Origin: an uncultured Chitinophagaceae bacterium
GTDB taxonomy: Bacteria; Bacteroidota; Bacteroidia; Chitinophagales; Chitinophagaceae
Direction: 5' to 3'
NCBI GenBank assembly: GCA_934502905.1
Contig: CAKSVK010000057.1
Coordinates: forward strand, 1-19,585
Length of the DNA stretch: 19,585 bases
Shown here: positions 1 to 7,190 of the stretch, piece by piece
Layout: the number at the start of each line of letters is the position of its first letter
Position numbering within the stretch: the first letter of the stretch is position 1
Translations under genes and position numbers: made by a program
Notes under the pieces: generated by a model
Databases searched by the model: none
The model's input: only the letters and a program-made list of their open reading frames with translations
Told to the model about the DNA's origin: nothing

Positions 1-1638
1 AAGATCGCGGTTGGTTTGCACATACCCGTTTCCTACCCGTGTTTGATGAAAATAAGTCATCAGCGACTGCATCTGGCTATGGTTGCCGGATGCAACCGTA
101 AAGGCGCCCGCGGTCCTCGTATTATAACGAAGTCCTATCCTTCCTTCAGCGGTTGCTTTTTCATTAAGCGCAAGGTATTGAGAGTAAACCCCGGTATTCA
201 ATGTCAATGCAGGACTGAAGCGATGTTGCCATTGCGCATACCCGCGAAGCAAGTGCGTATGGTTCTTCTCTGCCAGGAACGGTATGAAACCATGATCAGC
301 ATCCCGGATGCTATCCGCATATTTATAGTGCAGTTGGTCTAGCGTTACCCCTGCTGTAATCCTGTCCCTGGCCGAAATTTTTTTGTTAACAACCACGCTC
401 GCCACATACCGCCATTCATTTCCATCCTCCCTGTAATTTTTGTGCGGCTTCTGACCGGCATCCAGCGAATCCTGCCGGGTGATCACATTGGAACCCGCTG
501 CTGCCAGCGTAAGCGTATAAGAAGTGGTATTATTAAAAAAGTAAGTATGCCTCAGGCCGGCAACCCCCATCCTGGTGCCATTGTAAAGATCGTGGTAGGG
601 ATCATTGTAAAAATTGCTGGTATCCTTGATCTCGCCTTTAAAATCAATATGACTTTTACCGCCAACGCCAAACAATGTGAAATGACCGGCTTTTTCCGTA
701 GGCAGGTCTATTTTAAAGCTGAGGTCCTGATAAGCCGGCACAGCGGCACCTGTTCCTACGTTTACACCCAGTGACTTCAGTAAGCCGGGTATGCTGTACC
801 GGTAGTACACCAGGTAAGAGGCTTTTGATCCTTTACTGAAAGGACCTTCCGCGCCCAGCTCCAGCCCGTTGAATCCTACCTGGCCTGTAAATTCCCTGCG
901 GTTGCTGTTGCCCTTACGCAAATTCAGATCAAAAGCGCCGGCCGTAGCATTTCCGAATTGTGCAGGAAACGCACCTGTATAAAATGCAGACTGCCCGATC
1001 ACGTTGTTGTTCAGCATGCCTACCGGGCCACCGGTAGCGCCCATGCTGCCGAAGTGATTAGGGTTGGGAATATCCACTCCCTCCAGTCGCCACAGCAGCC
1101 CGAGCGGTGAGTTTCCGCGGATGATAATATCGTTCCTGCCATCATTTACACTGTTGACGCCTGCAAAATTAGATGCCATACGGGCAACATCGTTGCGGCT
1201 GCCTGCAAAACGCCTGCTGTCCTCTGCATTGAACTCCATGGCGCTGACCGTAGCCATCTGCCTGCTGATCAGCCCGCGCCTGCCCGATATGATTACCTCC
1301 TGCTGAACCACCAGCTTCTCCAGCAATTCCAGCTCCAGGATCGTCTCTTTACCCGACTCTACCACTACGTTTGATAATTGCAACGGCTCATACCCTACAT
1401 GACTTATCCAAATGGATATGCGTCCCACGGGCACCTGGGGGATAGCAAACCTTCCCTCCAAATCGGATATCCCTGTAAACTGCGTACCGGGGATGGTGAT
1501 GGTAGCGCCGCTTACCTGTTTTTTTGATTGTTGATCATAAATTGTTCCCCGCAGGGTCTGTACCTGCCCCATGGCAAACATGGTACCGGCGATAAACGCC
1601 GAGAAGAGTATACTTTTTTGAAAATAATTACGCCACAT
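1..1638 (-). CDS. TonB-dependent outer-membrane receptor, C-terminus outside window
   Basis: The frame is open from an ATG at 1638 down to base 1, giving 546 residues; the rest of the beta-barrel lies outside the window. Residues 1-25 form a signal peptide (MWRNYFQKS, then a hydrophobic stretch ending AMGQ). Residues about 27-110 form a carboxypeptidase-regulatory-like beta-sandwich (LRGTIYD, GATITIPGT, ISHVGYEP). A plug domain follows at about 113-235, with NDIIIRGNSPLGLLWRLEGV and then GAFPAQFGNATAGAFDLNLR. The remainder looks like alternating barrel strands. Proteins of this kind import a ligand across the outer membrane using TonB energy; the ligand cannot be read from the sequence. No SusD partner is visible, and any downstream gene lies outside the window. 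It diverges from a membrane LytTR regulator, which is a plausible controller by position only. The family is clear; the substrate is unknown. Confidence 0.93.
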   Translation of the reverse strand, partial: MWRNYFQKSILFSAFIAGTMFAMGQVQTLRGTIYDQQSKKQVSGATITIPGTQFTGISDLEGRFAIPQVPVGRISIWISHVGYEPLQLSNVVVESGKETILELELLEKLVVQQEVIISGRRGLISRQMATVSAMEFNAEDSRRFAGSRNDVARMASNFAGVNSVNDGRNDIIIRGNSPLGLLWRLEGVDIPNPNHFGSMGATGGPVGMLNNNVIGQSAFYTGAFPAQFGNATAGAFDLNLRKGNSNRREFTGQVGFNGLELGAEGPFSKGSKASYLVYYRYSIPGLLKSLGVNVGTGAAVPAYQDLSFKIDLPTEKAGHFTLFGVGGKSHIDFKGEIKDTSNFYNDPYHDLYNGTRMGVAGLRHTYFFNNTTSYTLTLAAAGSNVITRQDSLDAGQKPHKNYREDGNEWRYVASVVVNKKISARDRITAGVTLDQLHYKYADSIRDADHGFIPFLAEKNHTHLLRGYAQWQHRFSPALTLNTGVYSQYLALNEKATAEGRIGLRYNTRTAGAFTVASGNHSQMQSLMTYFHQTRVGNGYVQTNRDL

Positions 1639-1664
1639 AGTTTCACTTTATATGTTAAGAGGTG

Positions 1665-1672
1665 CAAAACTA
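1665..1672 (-). promoter_or_regulatory. Candidate -7 box of the TonB receptor
   Basis: Read on the minus strand this is TAGTTTTG, an exact match to the Bacteroidota -7 consensus TAnnTTTG, 26 bases before the receptor ATG. No TTG -33 element is seen at the usual spacing, so the call rests on one box. Confidence 0.45.
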
Positions 1673-1690
1673 ATATCTCCGTTCTGCCGC

Positions 1691-1727
1691 TATCCGTTAA
1701 AGGGACGGATAACAAAGTTTTAGGGAC
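1691..1727. promoter_or_regulatory. Candidate operator between receptor and LytTR gene
   Basis: TATCCGT (1691-1697) and ACGGATA (1705-1711) form a perfect 7-bp inverted repeat with a 7-nt spacer. Overlapping it, AGGGAC occurs at 1701 and again at 1722, a 21-bp centre-to-centre spacing. LytTR proteins are known to bind short direct repeats about two helical turns apart. The site lies upstream of the receptor -7 box and of the LytTR gene. Binding is inference. Confidence 0.35.
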
Positions 1728-1814
1728 AGGTTGCATTCCGGGATGAACGGCAGGGATAAAACACCATGTTTGAATAACTTTACAAGCTGAATCTATACTG
1801 AATAACCAGGGCAT

Positions 1815-2831
1815 ATGAAGCTAAATATCATCAACCAGCCTTTTCCAATCCATACATGGCGGTGGTACCGGCTAAGGGGATTAGCCTACGGCTCTTTCGT
1901 TTTTTTGTTCCTGCTGCTGTTTAAGCCTTTTTACCTGCACCTGTACGACTTCCCGCGGCTGTTTTTTACAGCCTTATTTTATGGCAGCATCACCACAGTC
2001 GTACTCCTGGGCGGAGGTTATTTCTTTGTTAAAGTGCTTATTCCCCGCATCAGCGAGGAGAAATGGACCCTCGGCAAACAAATCCTGTACCTTTCTTTTT
2101 TGATGATCTGCATTGCATGGCTGAATGGTTTTTTAACCGCGGTAATATATAATGTAAGCCTGCCGGCATCCTGGTATCTCTCCATGTTCAAATGGGTGCT
2201 GATGCTGGGTGTCATACCGGTCACCATTACCGAAACCATTTCCTATAACCGGTACCTGCATCAACACCTGCATAATGCACAGCAGATCTCGGCGATCGTC
2301 ACAGAAAAAAAGGCCCATGCCGTCCCCCCTTTACCACCAGGCAAAACAGTTTTTTTGCAGGATGAGCATGTATATATCACGAAAAATGAGACACCGAAAA
2401 TAATCGGGGAGCCTGTCTCCGCAGATGAATGTGATGTAGTGTTAACAGGGGAAAATCATGGTGACAGGCTGGCGTTGCCGGGTGATAAGTTACTGGCCGT
2501 TCAGGCGCTTGATAATTATGTGAATATATATTGGGAAGAGCAGGATCAGTTGCAGACAACCCTCATACGGAATACACTTTCCAACATAGCAGATCAGTTA
2601 AAGGGTATTGAGCATATTTATAAAACACACCGGGGATGGCTGGTAAATACCAAACGGGTGCTGAAAGTGGAAGGGAATGCGCAGGGATTAAAATTGCAGG
2701 TAGAACTGCTTCGGTTACAGGTACCCGTGTCCCGGGCAAACATCTCCGGCTACAGGCAGGTATACAGGAAAAATATGGAAAGGAGAAAACCAGCACTGCA
2801 TGGGAATAGCCAGGAGATATATTATGCATAA
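1815..2831 (+). CDS. Membrane-anchored LytTR-family transcriptional regulator
   Basis: A 338-residue protein with two parts. The N-terminus has four likely membrane segments (about 24-40, 50-75, 89-112 and 122-142). A charged linker with a short coiled stretch (about 143-220) leads to a C-terminal LytTR DNA-binding domain (about 222-318). Motifs visible there are LLAVQALDNYVNIYW, TLIRNTLSNI, and HIYKTHRGWLVNTKRVLKVEG ending PVSRANISGYR. There is no receiver domain, so it is not a classical response regulator. It more likely senses a membrane signal directly or works with a partner kinase. The start at 1815 is the first ATG ahead of the membrane region; no Shine-Dalgarno sequence is seen, which is normal for this phylum. 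It diverges from the TonB receptor with 176 bp between the two starts, where a candidate operator lies. A LytTR domain without a receiver, fused to four helices, is a recurring Bacteroidota architecture of mostly unknown signal. Confidence 0.9.
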   Translation: MKLNIINQPFPIHTWRWYRLRGLAYGSFVFLFLLLFKPFYLHLYDFPRLFFTALFYGSITTVVLLGGGYFFVKVLIPRISEEKWTLGKQILYLSFLMICIAWLNGFLTAVIYNVSLPASWYLSMFKWVLMLGVIPVTITETISYNRYLHQHLHNAQQISAIVTEKKAHAVPPLPPGKTVFLQDEHVYITKNETPKIIGEPVSADECDVVLTGENHGDRLALPGDKLLAVQALDNYVNIYWEEQDQLQTTLIRNTLSNIADQLKGIEHIYKTHRGWLVNTKRVLKVEGNAQGLKLQVELLRLQVPVSRANISGYRQVYRKNMERRKPALHGNSQEIYYA

Positions 2832-2928
2832 CCCATCAATACCTTTTGGTTGTTTGCCAGTTTTGTAGCTCTTTGCTGCAGATCACCCTTTAGAATATTC
2901 CTTCCTGCCAATAACATATAGGGTATGC

Positions 2929-2988
2929 GCAAAACAAGCAGCCCGGGAGAGTTGCGTGGGACACGCAACAGGGCTTTGCTTTTTTTGC
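2929..2988. repeat. Compound hairpin, copy 1 of a cccggga/ggacacgcaac element
   Basis: This lies in the 372-bp gap 2832-3203, which has no gene. The inner stem GTTGCGT (2951-2957) pairs perfectly with ACGCAAC (2963-2969) over a 5-nt loop. Outer arms 2929-2944 (GCAAAACAAGCAGCCC) and 2971-2988 (GGGCTTTGC then seven T then GC) pair with one mismatch and a 2-nt bulge. The T-run follows the inner structure, so it could end transcription of the LytTR gene, but it starts about 100 bp after the stop. The block 2942-2969 matches 14630-14658 in motif order and spacing. The rest of the gap holds a short TGCGGATTTTGCG / CGCAGATTC stretch (2986-3018) and the next gene's promoter. Confidence 0.55.
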
Positions 2989-3166
2989 GGATTTTGCGTG
3001 CCAGATGTACGCAGATTCTTTTGTAACGGCTTAATAATTGAGATCCCGCTTAATTCTTTACCCAGGATGAAGTTACAGGATCATGTCATTTTTAAAGTGC
3101 CTGAGTAGCACTAATTGTATACCAGAAAAAACGATTGACCGCTTTTTCTTAACTTCCCCGATACAT

Positions 3167-3174
3167 TATATTTG
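3167..3174 (+). promoter_or_regulatory. Candidate -7 box for the nucleoid-associated protein
   Basis: TATATTTG matches the Bacteroidota -7 consensus TAnnTTTG exactly and lies 29 bases before the ATG at 3204. A TTG sits at 3135-3137, but its 29-nt spacing to the box is longer than usual. Confidence 0.5.
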
Positions 3175-3203
3175 CGCCTTTATCTGAACCTTTTCACCAA
3201 AAC

Positions 3204-4244
3204 ATGAATTTTAGCAATACATCATTCAAAGCGCTGACATTACACTTTGTAGGCAATAAAAATACAGACGGGCGCTTATTTTCATCGCCGGGATCCGTTC
3301 CGTTGACAGAAGACCTGGAAAGCAAGCTCAGTCATTTTTACCTAAACAAGTTTATGGAGCTGCCGGACAGGTATCGTTTCATTCATGCTTCATCCCTTCA
3401 ATTCAACGAAGTATACAGCTTTGCAGGTGAGATTTTTAACAACCATACGACTTTTGAAACAGTATCCGGAAAAATTGCGGCACACCTGTTTGAAAAGTCC
3501 GTTCATCCCAATATCAAAGCCGGCGAACTGCATATATGCCTTTTTACAGATTGCCTGTATAACAACCACTCTGTAGATGTAATTGGTATTTTTAAAACAG
3601 AAGATAAATCCGGGTTTTTCGAAATCACGGAAATTGGGGAAACACTGTCACTGCAATACCGTGAAGGAGTGGATATCAACCGGTTTGATAAAGGATGCCT
3701 GATCTTTAATGTTGCTGCAGATACCGGATACGAAGTTTGCGTTATTGACAGGCAGAATAAAGGAGAGGAAGCCAAGTACTGGATGGATGAATTTTTAGGA
3801 CTCATGCAGGTCAGCAACGAATTCAGCCAGACCAATGAAATATTATCTATTACAAAAAATTATATCACACAACAGTTTGCAGAAGAATTCCAGGTGAATA
3901 AAACAGACCAGATAGAGCTGCTGAACCGCTCCATTGATTATTTCAAGTCGCACGACATGTTTGACAAGGAAGAATTTGAGAATGAAGTATTCCACCATCC
4001 CGATACCATACAATCCTTCAGGCATTACGAAACACAATACCTGGACCGCAATGAGCTGGAACTGGATGACAGCTTCGCCATATCAGCACAGGCAGTAAAA
4101 AAGCAATCACGCGTATTTAAGAGTGTATTGAAGCTGGACCGGAACTTTCATATATACATACACGGCAACAAGGAAATGATTGAAAAGGGCATAGAAAGTG
4201 ACGGCAGAAAATATTACAAAATATATTACGAAAATGAGAGCTAG
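3204..4244 (+). CDS. Nucleoid-associated protein, NdpA/YejK (NA37) family
   Basis: 346 residues, the usual length for this family. Recognition rests on overall layout and conserved pieces: HFVGNK near the N-terminus, IAAHLFEKSVHPNIKAGEL at about 92-112, LCLFTDC-like and VIGIFKTEDKSGFFEI in the middle, and YWMDEFLGLMQ followed by the C-terminal half around DEFENEVFHHPDTIQSFRHY. No signal peptide or membrane segment is seen, so it is cytoplasmic. Family members bind double-stranded DNA and associate with the nucleoid; their physiological role is poorly defined. The gene stands alone, with a good -7 box 30 bp upstream and 198 bp to the next gene. The assignment comes from remembered family features, not a search. 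Confidence 0.78.
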   Translation: MNFSNTSFKALTLHFVGNKNTDGRLFSSPGSVPLTEDLESKLSHFYLNKFMELPDRYRFIHASSLQFNEVYSFAGEIFNNHTTFETVSGKIAAHLFEKSVHPNIKAGELHICLFTDCLYNNHSVDVIGIFKTEDKSGFFEITEIGETLSLQYREGVDINRFDKGCLIFNVAADTGYEVCVIDRQNKGEEAKYWMDEFLGLMQVSNEFSQTNEILSITKNYITQQFAEEFQVNKTDQIELLNRSIDYFKSHDMFDKEEFENEVFHHPDTIQSFRHYETQYLDRNELELDDSFAISAQAVKKQSRVFKSVLKLDRNFHIYIHGNKEMIEKGIESDGRKYYKIYYENES

Positions 4245-4277
4245 TGTTAAATCAGTTTAATAATGCCTGCCTCCTTT

Positions 4278-4346
4278 TCCTGCAGATTACAGATAAGTGC
4301 TGATTTTATTATGCTGCTTCTGCGAAAATCAGTGCAATCTGCAGGA
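4278..4346. repeat. Two-step inverted repeat between NdpA-like gene and OYE gene
   Basis: The outer stem TCCTGCAGATT (4278-4288) pairs perfectly with AATCTGCAGGA (4336-4346). The inner stem CTGATTTT (4300-4307) pairs perfectly with AAAATCAG (4325-4332). Its words (CTGCAGATT, TGCGAAAATCAG) resemble the intergenic stretches at 2986-3018 and 9603-9702. It lacks a T-run, so it is not an obvious terminator. Confidence 0.6.
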
Positions 4347-4442
4347 GATGTATCCGTCACATTTCATTGACATAACACTAATCATAAATACCCTATCTTT
4401 CCATAAAGAACAGATATCACCCGCATGTAAAAATCAGCAGCA

Positions 4443-5552
4443 ATGGAGATCATAAAATTATTCGAACCTTATACGATGGGAAGCTTCGTTCTACCCAACA
4501 GGTTTGTGTTACCACCCCTCACCAGGAGCCGGTCAACAGAGCCCGGCGAAGTGCCGAACGAACTGATGGCTGCTTATTATGCGCAAAGGGCCAGCGCCGG
4601 CTTCCTGATCGCTGAAGCCACGCAGGTTTCACTACAGGGGATGGGATATGCCAGAACGCCGGGCATTTATACCCGTGAACAGATAGAAGGATGGAAGCTG
4701 GTGACGGATGCTGTACACCAACAGGGACGGAAAATATTCCTGCAGTTGTGGCACACCGGCCGGGTGGGCAGCAGCAAGGTGAATGGGCTCCAACCGGTAG
4801 CGCCCTCTCCCATTGCTGCTAAAAATACCAATGTATATATTTTTGACGGTGCACCGAATGGTGATGCTACTTTTGTGCCCGTAGAAACGCCGCGGGAAAT
4901 GACGGAAGCAGATATCCGGACGGTGATCGCTGAATTTTCCCGGGCAGCAAAAAATGCCATGGAAGCAGGCTTTGACGGGGTAGAAATACATGGCGCAAAT
5001 GGCTACCTGGTAGATCAGTTTTTACGCAGCAACTCCAATAAAAGAACAGATGACTATGGCGGCACCGGGGAAAAACGGACCCGCTTTGCCGCGGAATTAA
5101 CCAAAGCGGTGGCAGATGCCGTGGGCAGGGAAAAGACCGGGCTCCGGGTAGCGCCTTTTATCAAGTTCAAGGATATGGATGACCCCGAAATACTGGACAC
5201 GATGATGCTACTGATAGAAAAAATAAACCAGCTGGATATCCTGTATCTCCATTTCTCTGAGGCAGATTGGGATGATGCACCCCAAATTCCGTACGACTTC
5301 CGGGTAAGCCTCCGGAAAAAGTTCGGCAATACTATTATTGCTACCGGCAATAAAACACCTGAGCAGGGAGAGCAACTGCTGCAGGAAGGACTGGTTGACC
5401 TGGTCGGGTTCGGCAGGAAGTTTCTGGCAAATCCCGATTATCCTGAAAGGGTCAGAAAAAAGGCACCCCTGAACGAAATAACGGATACGCATACCCTTTT
5501 CGGCGGCGGTGGCGCCAGGGGCTACAGCGACTATCCCTTCCTGGGCAATTAA
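4443..5552 (+). CDS. Alkene reductase of the Old Yellow Enzyme family (NemA-like)
   Basis: A 369-residue FMN-dependent (alpha/beta)8-barrel enzyme of full family length. It would reduce activated C=C bonds of enones, maleimides or nitro compounds with NAD(P)H in the cytoplasm. Visible landmarks are PPLTRSR (25-31, with the flavin-facing Thr27), QLWHTGR (101-107), and EIHGANGYLVDQFLR, where H183 and N186 bind the substrate carbonyl and Y188 is the expected proton donor. The phosphate-binding end reads IATGNKTPEQ and then VGFGRKFLANPD. TDDYGG follows the active-site helix as in other members. The true substrate cannot be inferred; many bacteria carry several such enzymes with stress or detoxification roles. 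The gene stands alone and converges on the PstS-like lipoprotein gene, with 47 bp between. A weak promoter (TTG at 4367, TATCTTTC at 4394) precedes it. Confidence 0.93.
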   Translation: MEIIKLFEPYTMGSFVLPNRFVLPPLTRSRSTEPGEVPNELMAAYYAQRASAGFLIAEATQVSLQGMGYARTPGIYTREQIEGWKLVTDAVHQQGRKIFLQLWHTGRVGSSKVNGLQPVAPSPIAAKNTNVYIFDGAPNGDATFVPVETPREMTEADIRTVIAEFSRAAKNAMEAGFDGVEIHGANGYLVDQFLRSNSNKRTDDYGGTGEKRTRFAAELTKAVADAVGREKTGLRVAPFIKFKDMDDPEILDTMMLLIEKINQLDILYLHFSEADWDDAPQIPYDFRVSLRKKFGNTIIATGNKTPEQGEQLLQEGLVDLVGFGRKFLANPDYPERVRKKAPLNEITDTHTLFGGGGARGYSDYPFLGN

Positions 5553-5581
5553 ACACCTGCGCTATTATAACCCTTCCCGGC

Positions 5582-5599
5582 ATGAGTCCAGTGGCTCAT
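5582..5599. terminator. Weak hairpin between convergent genes
   Basis: ATGAGTC (5582-5588) pairs with GGCTCAT (5593-5599), seven pairs including one G-U, with a 4-nt loop. It sits in the 47-bp gap between convergent stops and could act on both strands, but no T-run follows on either side. Confidence 0.25.
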
Positions 5600-6544
5600 T
5601 TAATTTGGCAGGTACCCGCTTTCAGCGATAACGCTTTTTCCTGCCGCTGTCTGAAGCAACTTATACAGCTTATACGCCATTGAATTTTCATCGAGGTCTG
5701 AACGGATGGCCGCATACACTTCCGCTACAAAGGGATACTTCCGGCTTTGTAAGGATCCTTTATCCGGGTAAATGCCGTCTATAGCCAGGCTCTTTACCAC
5801 TTTATCCCTTACGATATGCTCCTTGTAATAATAAACGGTATATCCCAACGCATCCACATCATACCGTATGCTCGAAAACACCTGCGACATGCCGGGCAGC
5901 TCAGGCTCATAATCAACAGCAAGATCTCCCATTTCCAACTCCTTCATCACCAATGATTCCATCAATTCCTGGCTGCCCGAATTTTGATTTCTGGTATAAG
6001 GTTTCATAGCTTTATCGTTTCCGCCTACCTCTTTCCAGTTTTTTATTTTACCCATATAAATATCCTGTACCTGCTTCGTGGTCAGCGATTTTACAGGGTT
6101 TTCGAGGTTGGCTACAAAAATAAAAGCGTCAAGCGCTACAGGGGTTTCAATCAGCTGCACACCGGCATTATCCGCATATTCCTTTTCATCCGGAGACATT
6201 TTACGGGCAGTGAGAATAATGTCCGCCTTTTTGTCTATCAGGTTAATGATCGACTGGTGGGTTTGCGAAGATTTTAAACGTTCTGCCACAAAGTCTTGCG
6301 GAAGATCCGTTTTCAAATACCACAGGTTATTCATAAACACAGCCTGCTCCCATTCGTAATTGTATCCCAGGAGCTTACAGGCGATCAACCTGTTCAACGG
6401 ATCTGTAGAAGTAGAGCCGTCTACCTTCGGATAATTCTCCATGGTAATTCCTTCAATCGTCAGGGAAACAACACGCGCTTCTTTTTTGCAGGATCCCGTT
6501 AAAGCAGCTATTAGTGACAGCGATAAAAAAAGTTTATACTTCAT
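5600..6544 (-). CDS. PstS-like phosphate-type substrate-binding lipoprotein
   Basis: 314 residues. The N-terminus MKYKLFLSLSLIAALTGSC is a lipoprotein signal with the acylated Cys at 19, so the mature protein should be membrane-anchored. The body is a type II periplasmic-binding fold of the PBP-like/PstS group. KVDGSTSTDPL (40-50) matches the first phosphate-binding loop, and YTRNQNSGSQELM (183-195) matches the second loop, where PstS has R-x-x-S-G-T. LTTKQVQDIYMGKIKNW (154-170) is a hallmark segment of the family. No pstC, pstA, pstB or phoU lies next to it, so it may be an orphan phosphate sensor or scavenger, or a binding protein linked to another system. The CKKEA start after the lipobox is typical of Bacteroidota lipoproteins. 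The family is fairly clear; the ligand is inference. Confidence 0.85.
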   Translation of the reverse strand: MKYKLFLSLSLIAALTGSCKKEARVVSLTIEGITMENYPKVDGSTSTDPLNRLIACKLLGYNYEWEQAVFMNNLWYLKTDLPQDFVAERLKSSQTHQSIINLIDKKADIILTARKMSPDEKEYADNAGVQLIETPVALDAFIFVANLENPVKSLTTKQVQDIYMGKIKNWKEVGGNDKAMKPYTRNQNSGSQELMESLVMKELEMGDLAVDYEPELPGMSQVFSSIRYDVDALGYTVYYYKEHIVRDKVVKSLAIDGIYPDKGSLQSRKYPFVAEVYAAIRSDLDENSMAYKLYKLLQTAAGKSVIAESGYLPN

Positions 6545-6897
6545 GATCAGGAATATTGTAGGAAATGCTTACTATCAACTCCCCTTGTTCATGTAACATG
6601 GGTTCATTTCCTGCTTTTCAATTATAACCGGTGGCTTTATATGGTTGCTTTTTCATTGAGCGGGGTTTTTTGTCAATCGTTGCACGGGGTATTATTTTTC
6701 CTTCTTGCGCCGGGATCGGCCATACCATACCCAAGTGAATGAAAGCCGCAGAAGCCGGTATAGCCATTCATTAAGAGGTGTTATATTCTTCCCGTTTAAA
6801 AATATGCAGGAAACATCTTCCTGTGACAAACGTCTCCTCCAGATGCCGGGTAAGCAGGCCGGAAGCGCGGCGACTGATAAATATTTTTCATAGGCGG
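6545..6897. other. Intergenic stretch without a recognised gene
   Basis: About 350 bp upstream of the PstS-like gene and before the duplicated uxuA leader. Short open frames here have no family features or plausible starts. A 6-bp hairpin (CAGGAA/TTCCTG at 6807-6823) is the only structure seen. It should contain the minus-strand promoter for the gene at 5600-6544, but no consensus -7 box could be picked. Confidence 0.5.
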
Positions 6898-6947
6898 TCT
6901 TTAAAGATTTTGCTATAGTTTAGCAAAATATAAATATTCATCATATG
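6898..6947 (+). repeat. Second copy of the uxuA leader with palindrome and ATG
   Basis: These 50 bases match 13277-13326 at 47 of 50 positions and end on an ATG at the same place. The palindrome TATAGTTT-AGC-AAACTATA found before uxuA appears here as TATAGTTT-AGC-AAAATATA (6914-6932), one mismatch. Both copies place it 12 bases before the ATG. Weaker similarity (GATAAATATTTTTCAT) continues upstream to about 6875. The identity is read directly from the two sequences. Confidence 0.9.
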
Positions 6948-7165
6948 GACATTGTTAAGTAACAATAAAATGAGCATGGCGATGGTTTGACCCCATTGAT
7001 CCCGGGAAGTGCAGGGGCTAAAACGGGGTGATGTTCAATGTGTTATACCAAGCTGGCGCCATGTTCGCATCATGGAGCGTGGCAGAAAACGGACCTTTTA
7101 TGAAGACGGAACGGCCCCATAAGGATACTATAAAAAAACAAACAGCCTTTAAACCTCTTGTAACA
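6945..7165 (+). pseudogene. Decayed 5' fragment of a mannonate dehydratase (uxuA) gene
   Basis: Following the duplicated leader, the sequence still aligns with the start of uxuA but is full of stops and indels. ATG GAC ATT GTT AAG is followed at once by TAA. The 15-mer CATGGCGATGGTTTG (6975-6989) is identical to uxuA 13349-13363, and one frame reads WRWFDPIDPG where uxuA has WRWFGPNDPV. Further on, CATGGAGCGTGG (7070-7081) resembles the uxuA PHGEVW region. GGATACTATAAAAAAACAAA (7122-7141) resembles the GYIEKYKQSLKNL region, with one frame reading GYYKKTNSL then a stop. Similarity fades near 7165, so only about the first 100 codons are represented, with internal gains and losses. The leader is far better conserved than the coding part. 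The early section is secure; the later alignment was made by eye. Confidence 0.65.
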
Positions 7166-7190
7166 ATATGGCAACAGAAAAAACAGTGAT

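Noticed and set aside
442..774. 110-residue plus-strand open frame within the TonB receptor region
   Set aside because: The minus strand encodes a continuous receptor with plug and barrel features throughout this stretch.
6705..6893. 62-residue plus-strand open frame before the duplicated leader
   Set aside because: It has no family features, a composition unlike neighbouring genes, and its end overlaps the region similar to the uxuA leader.
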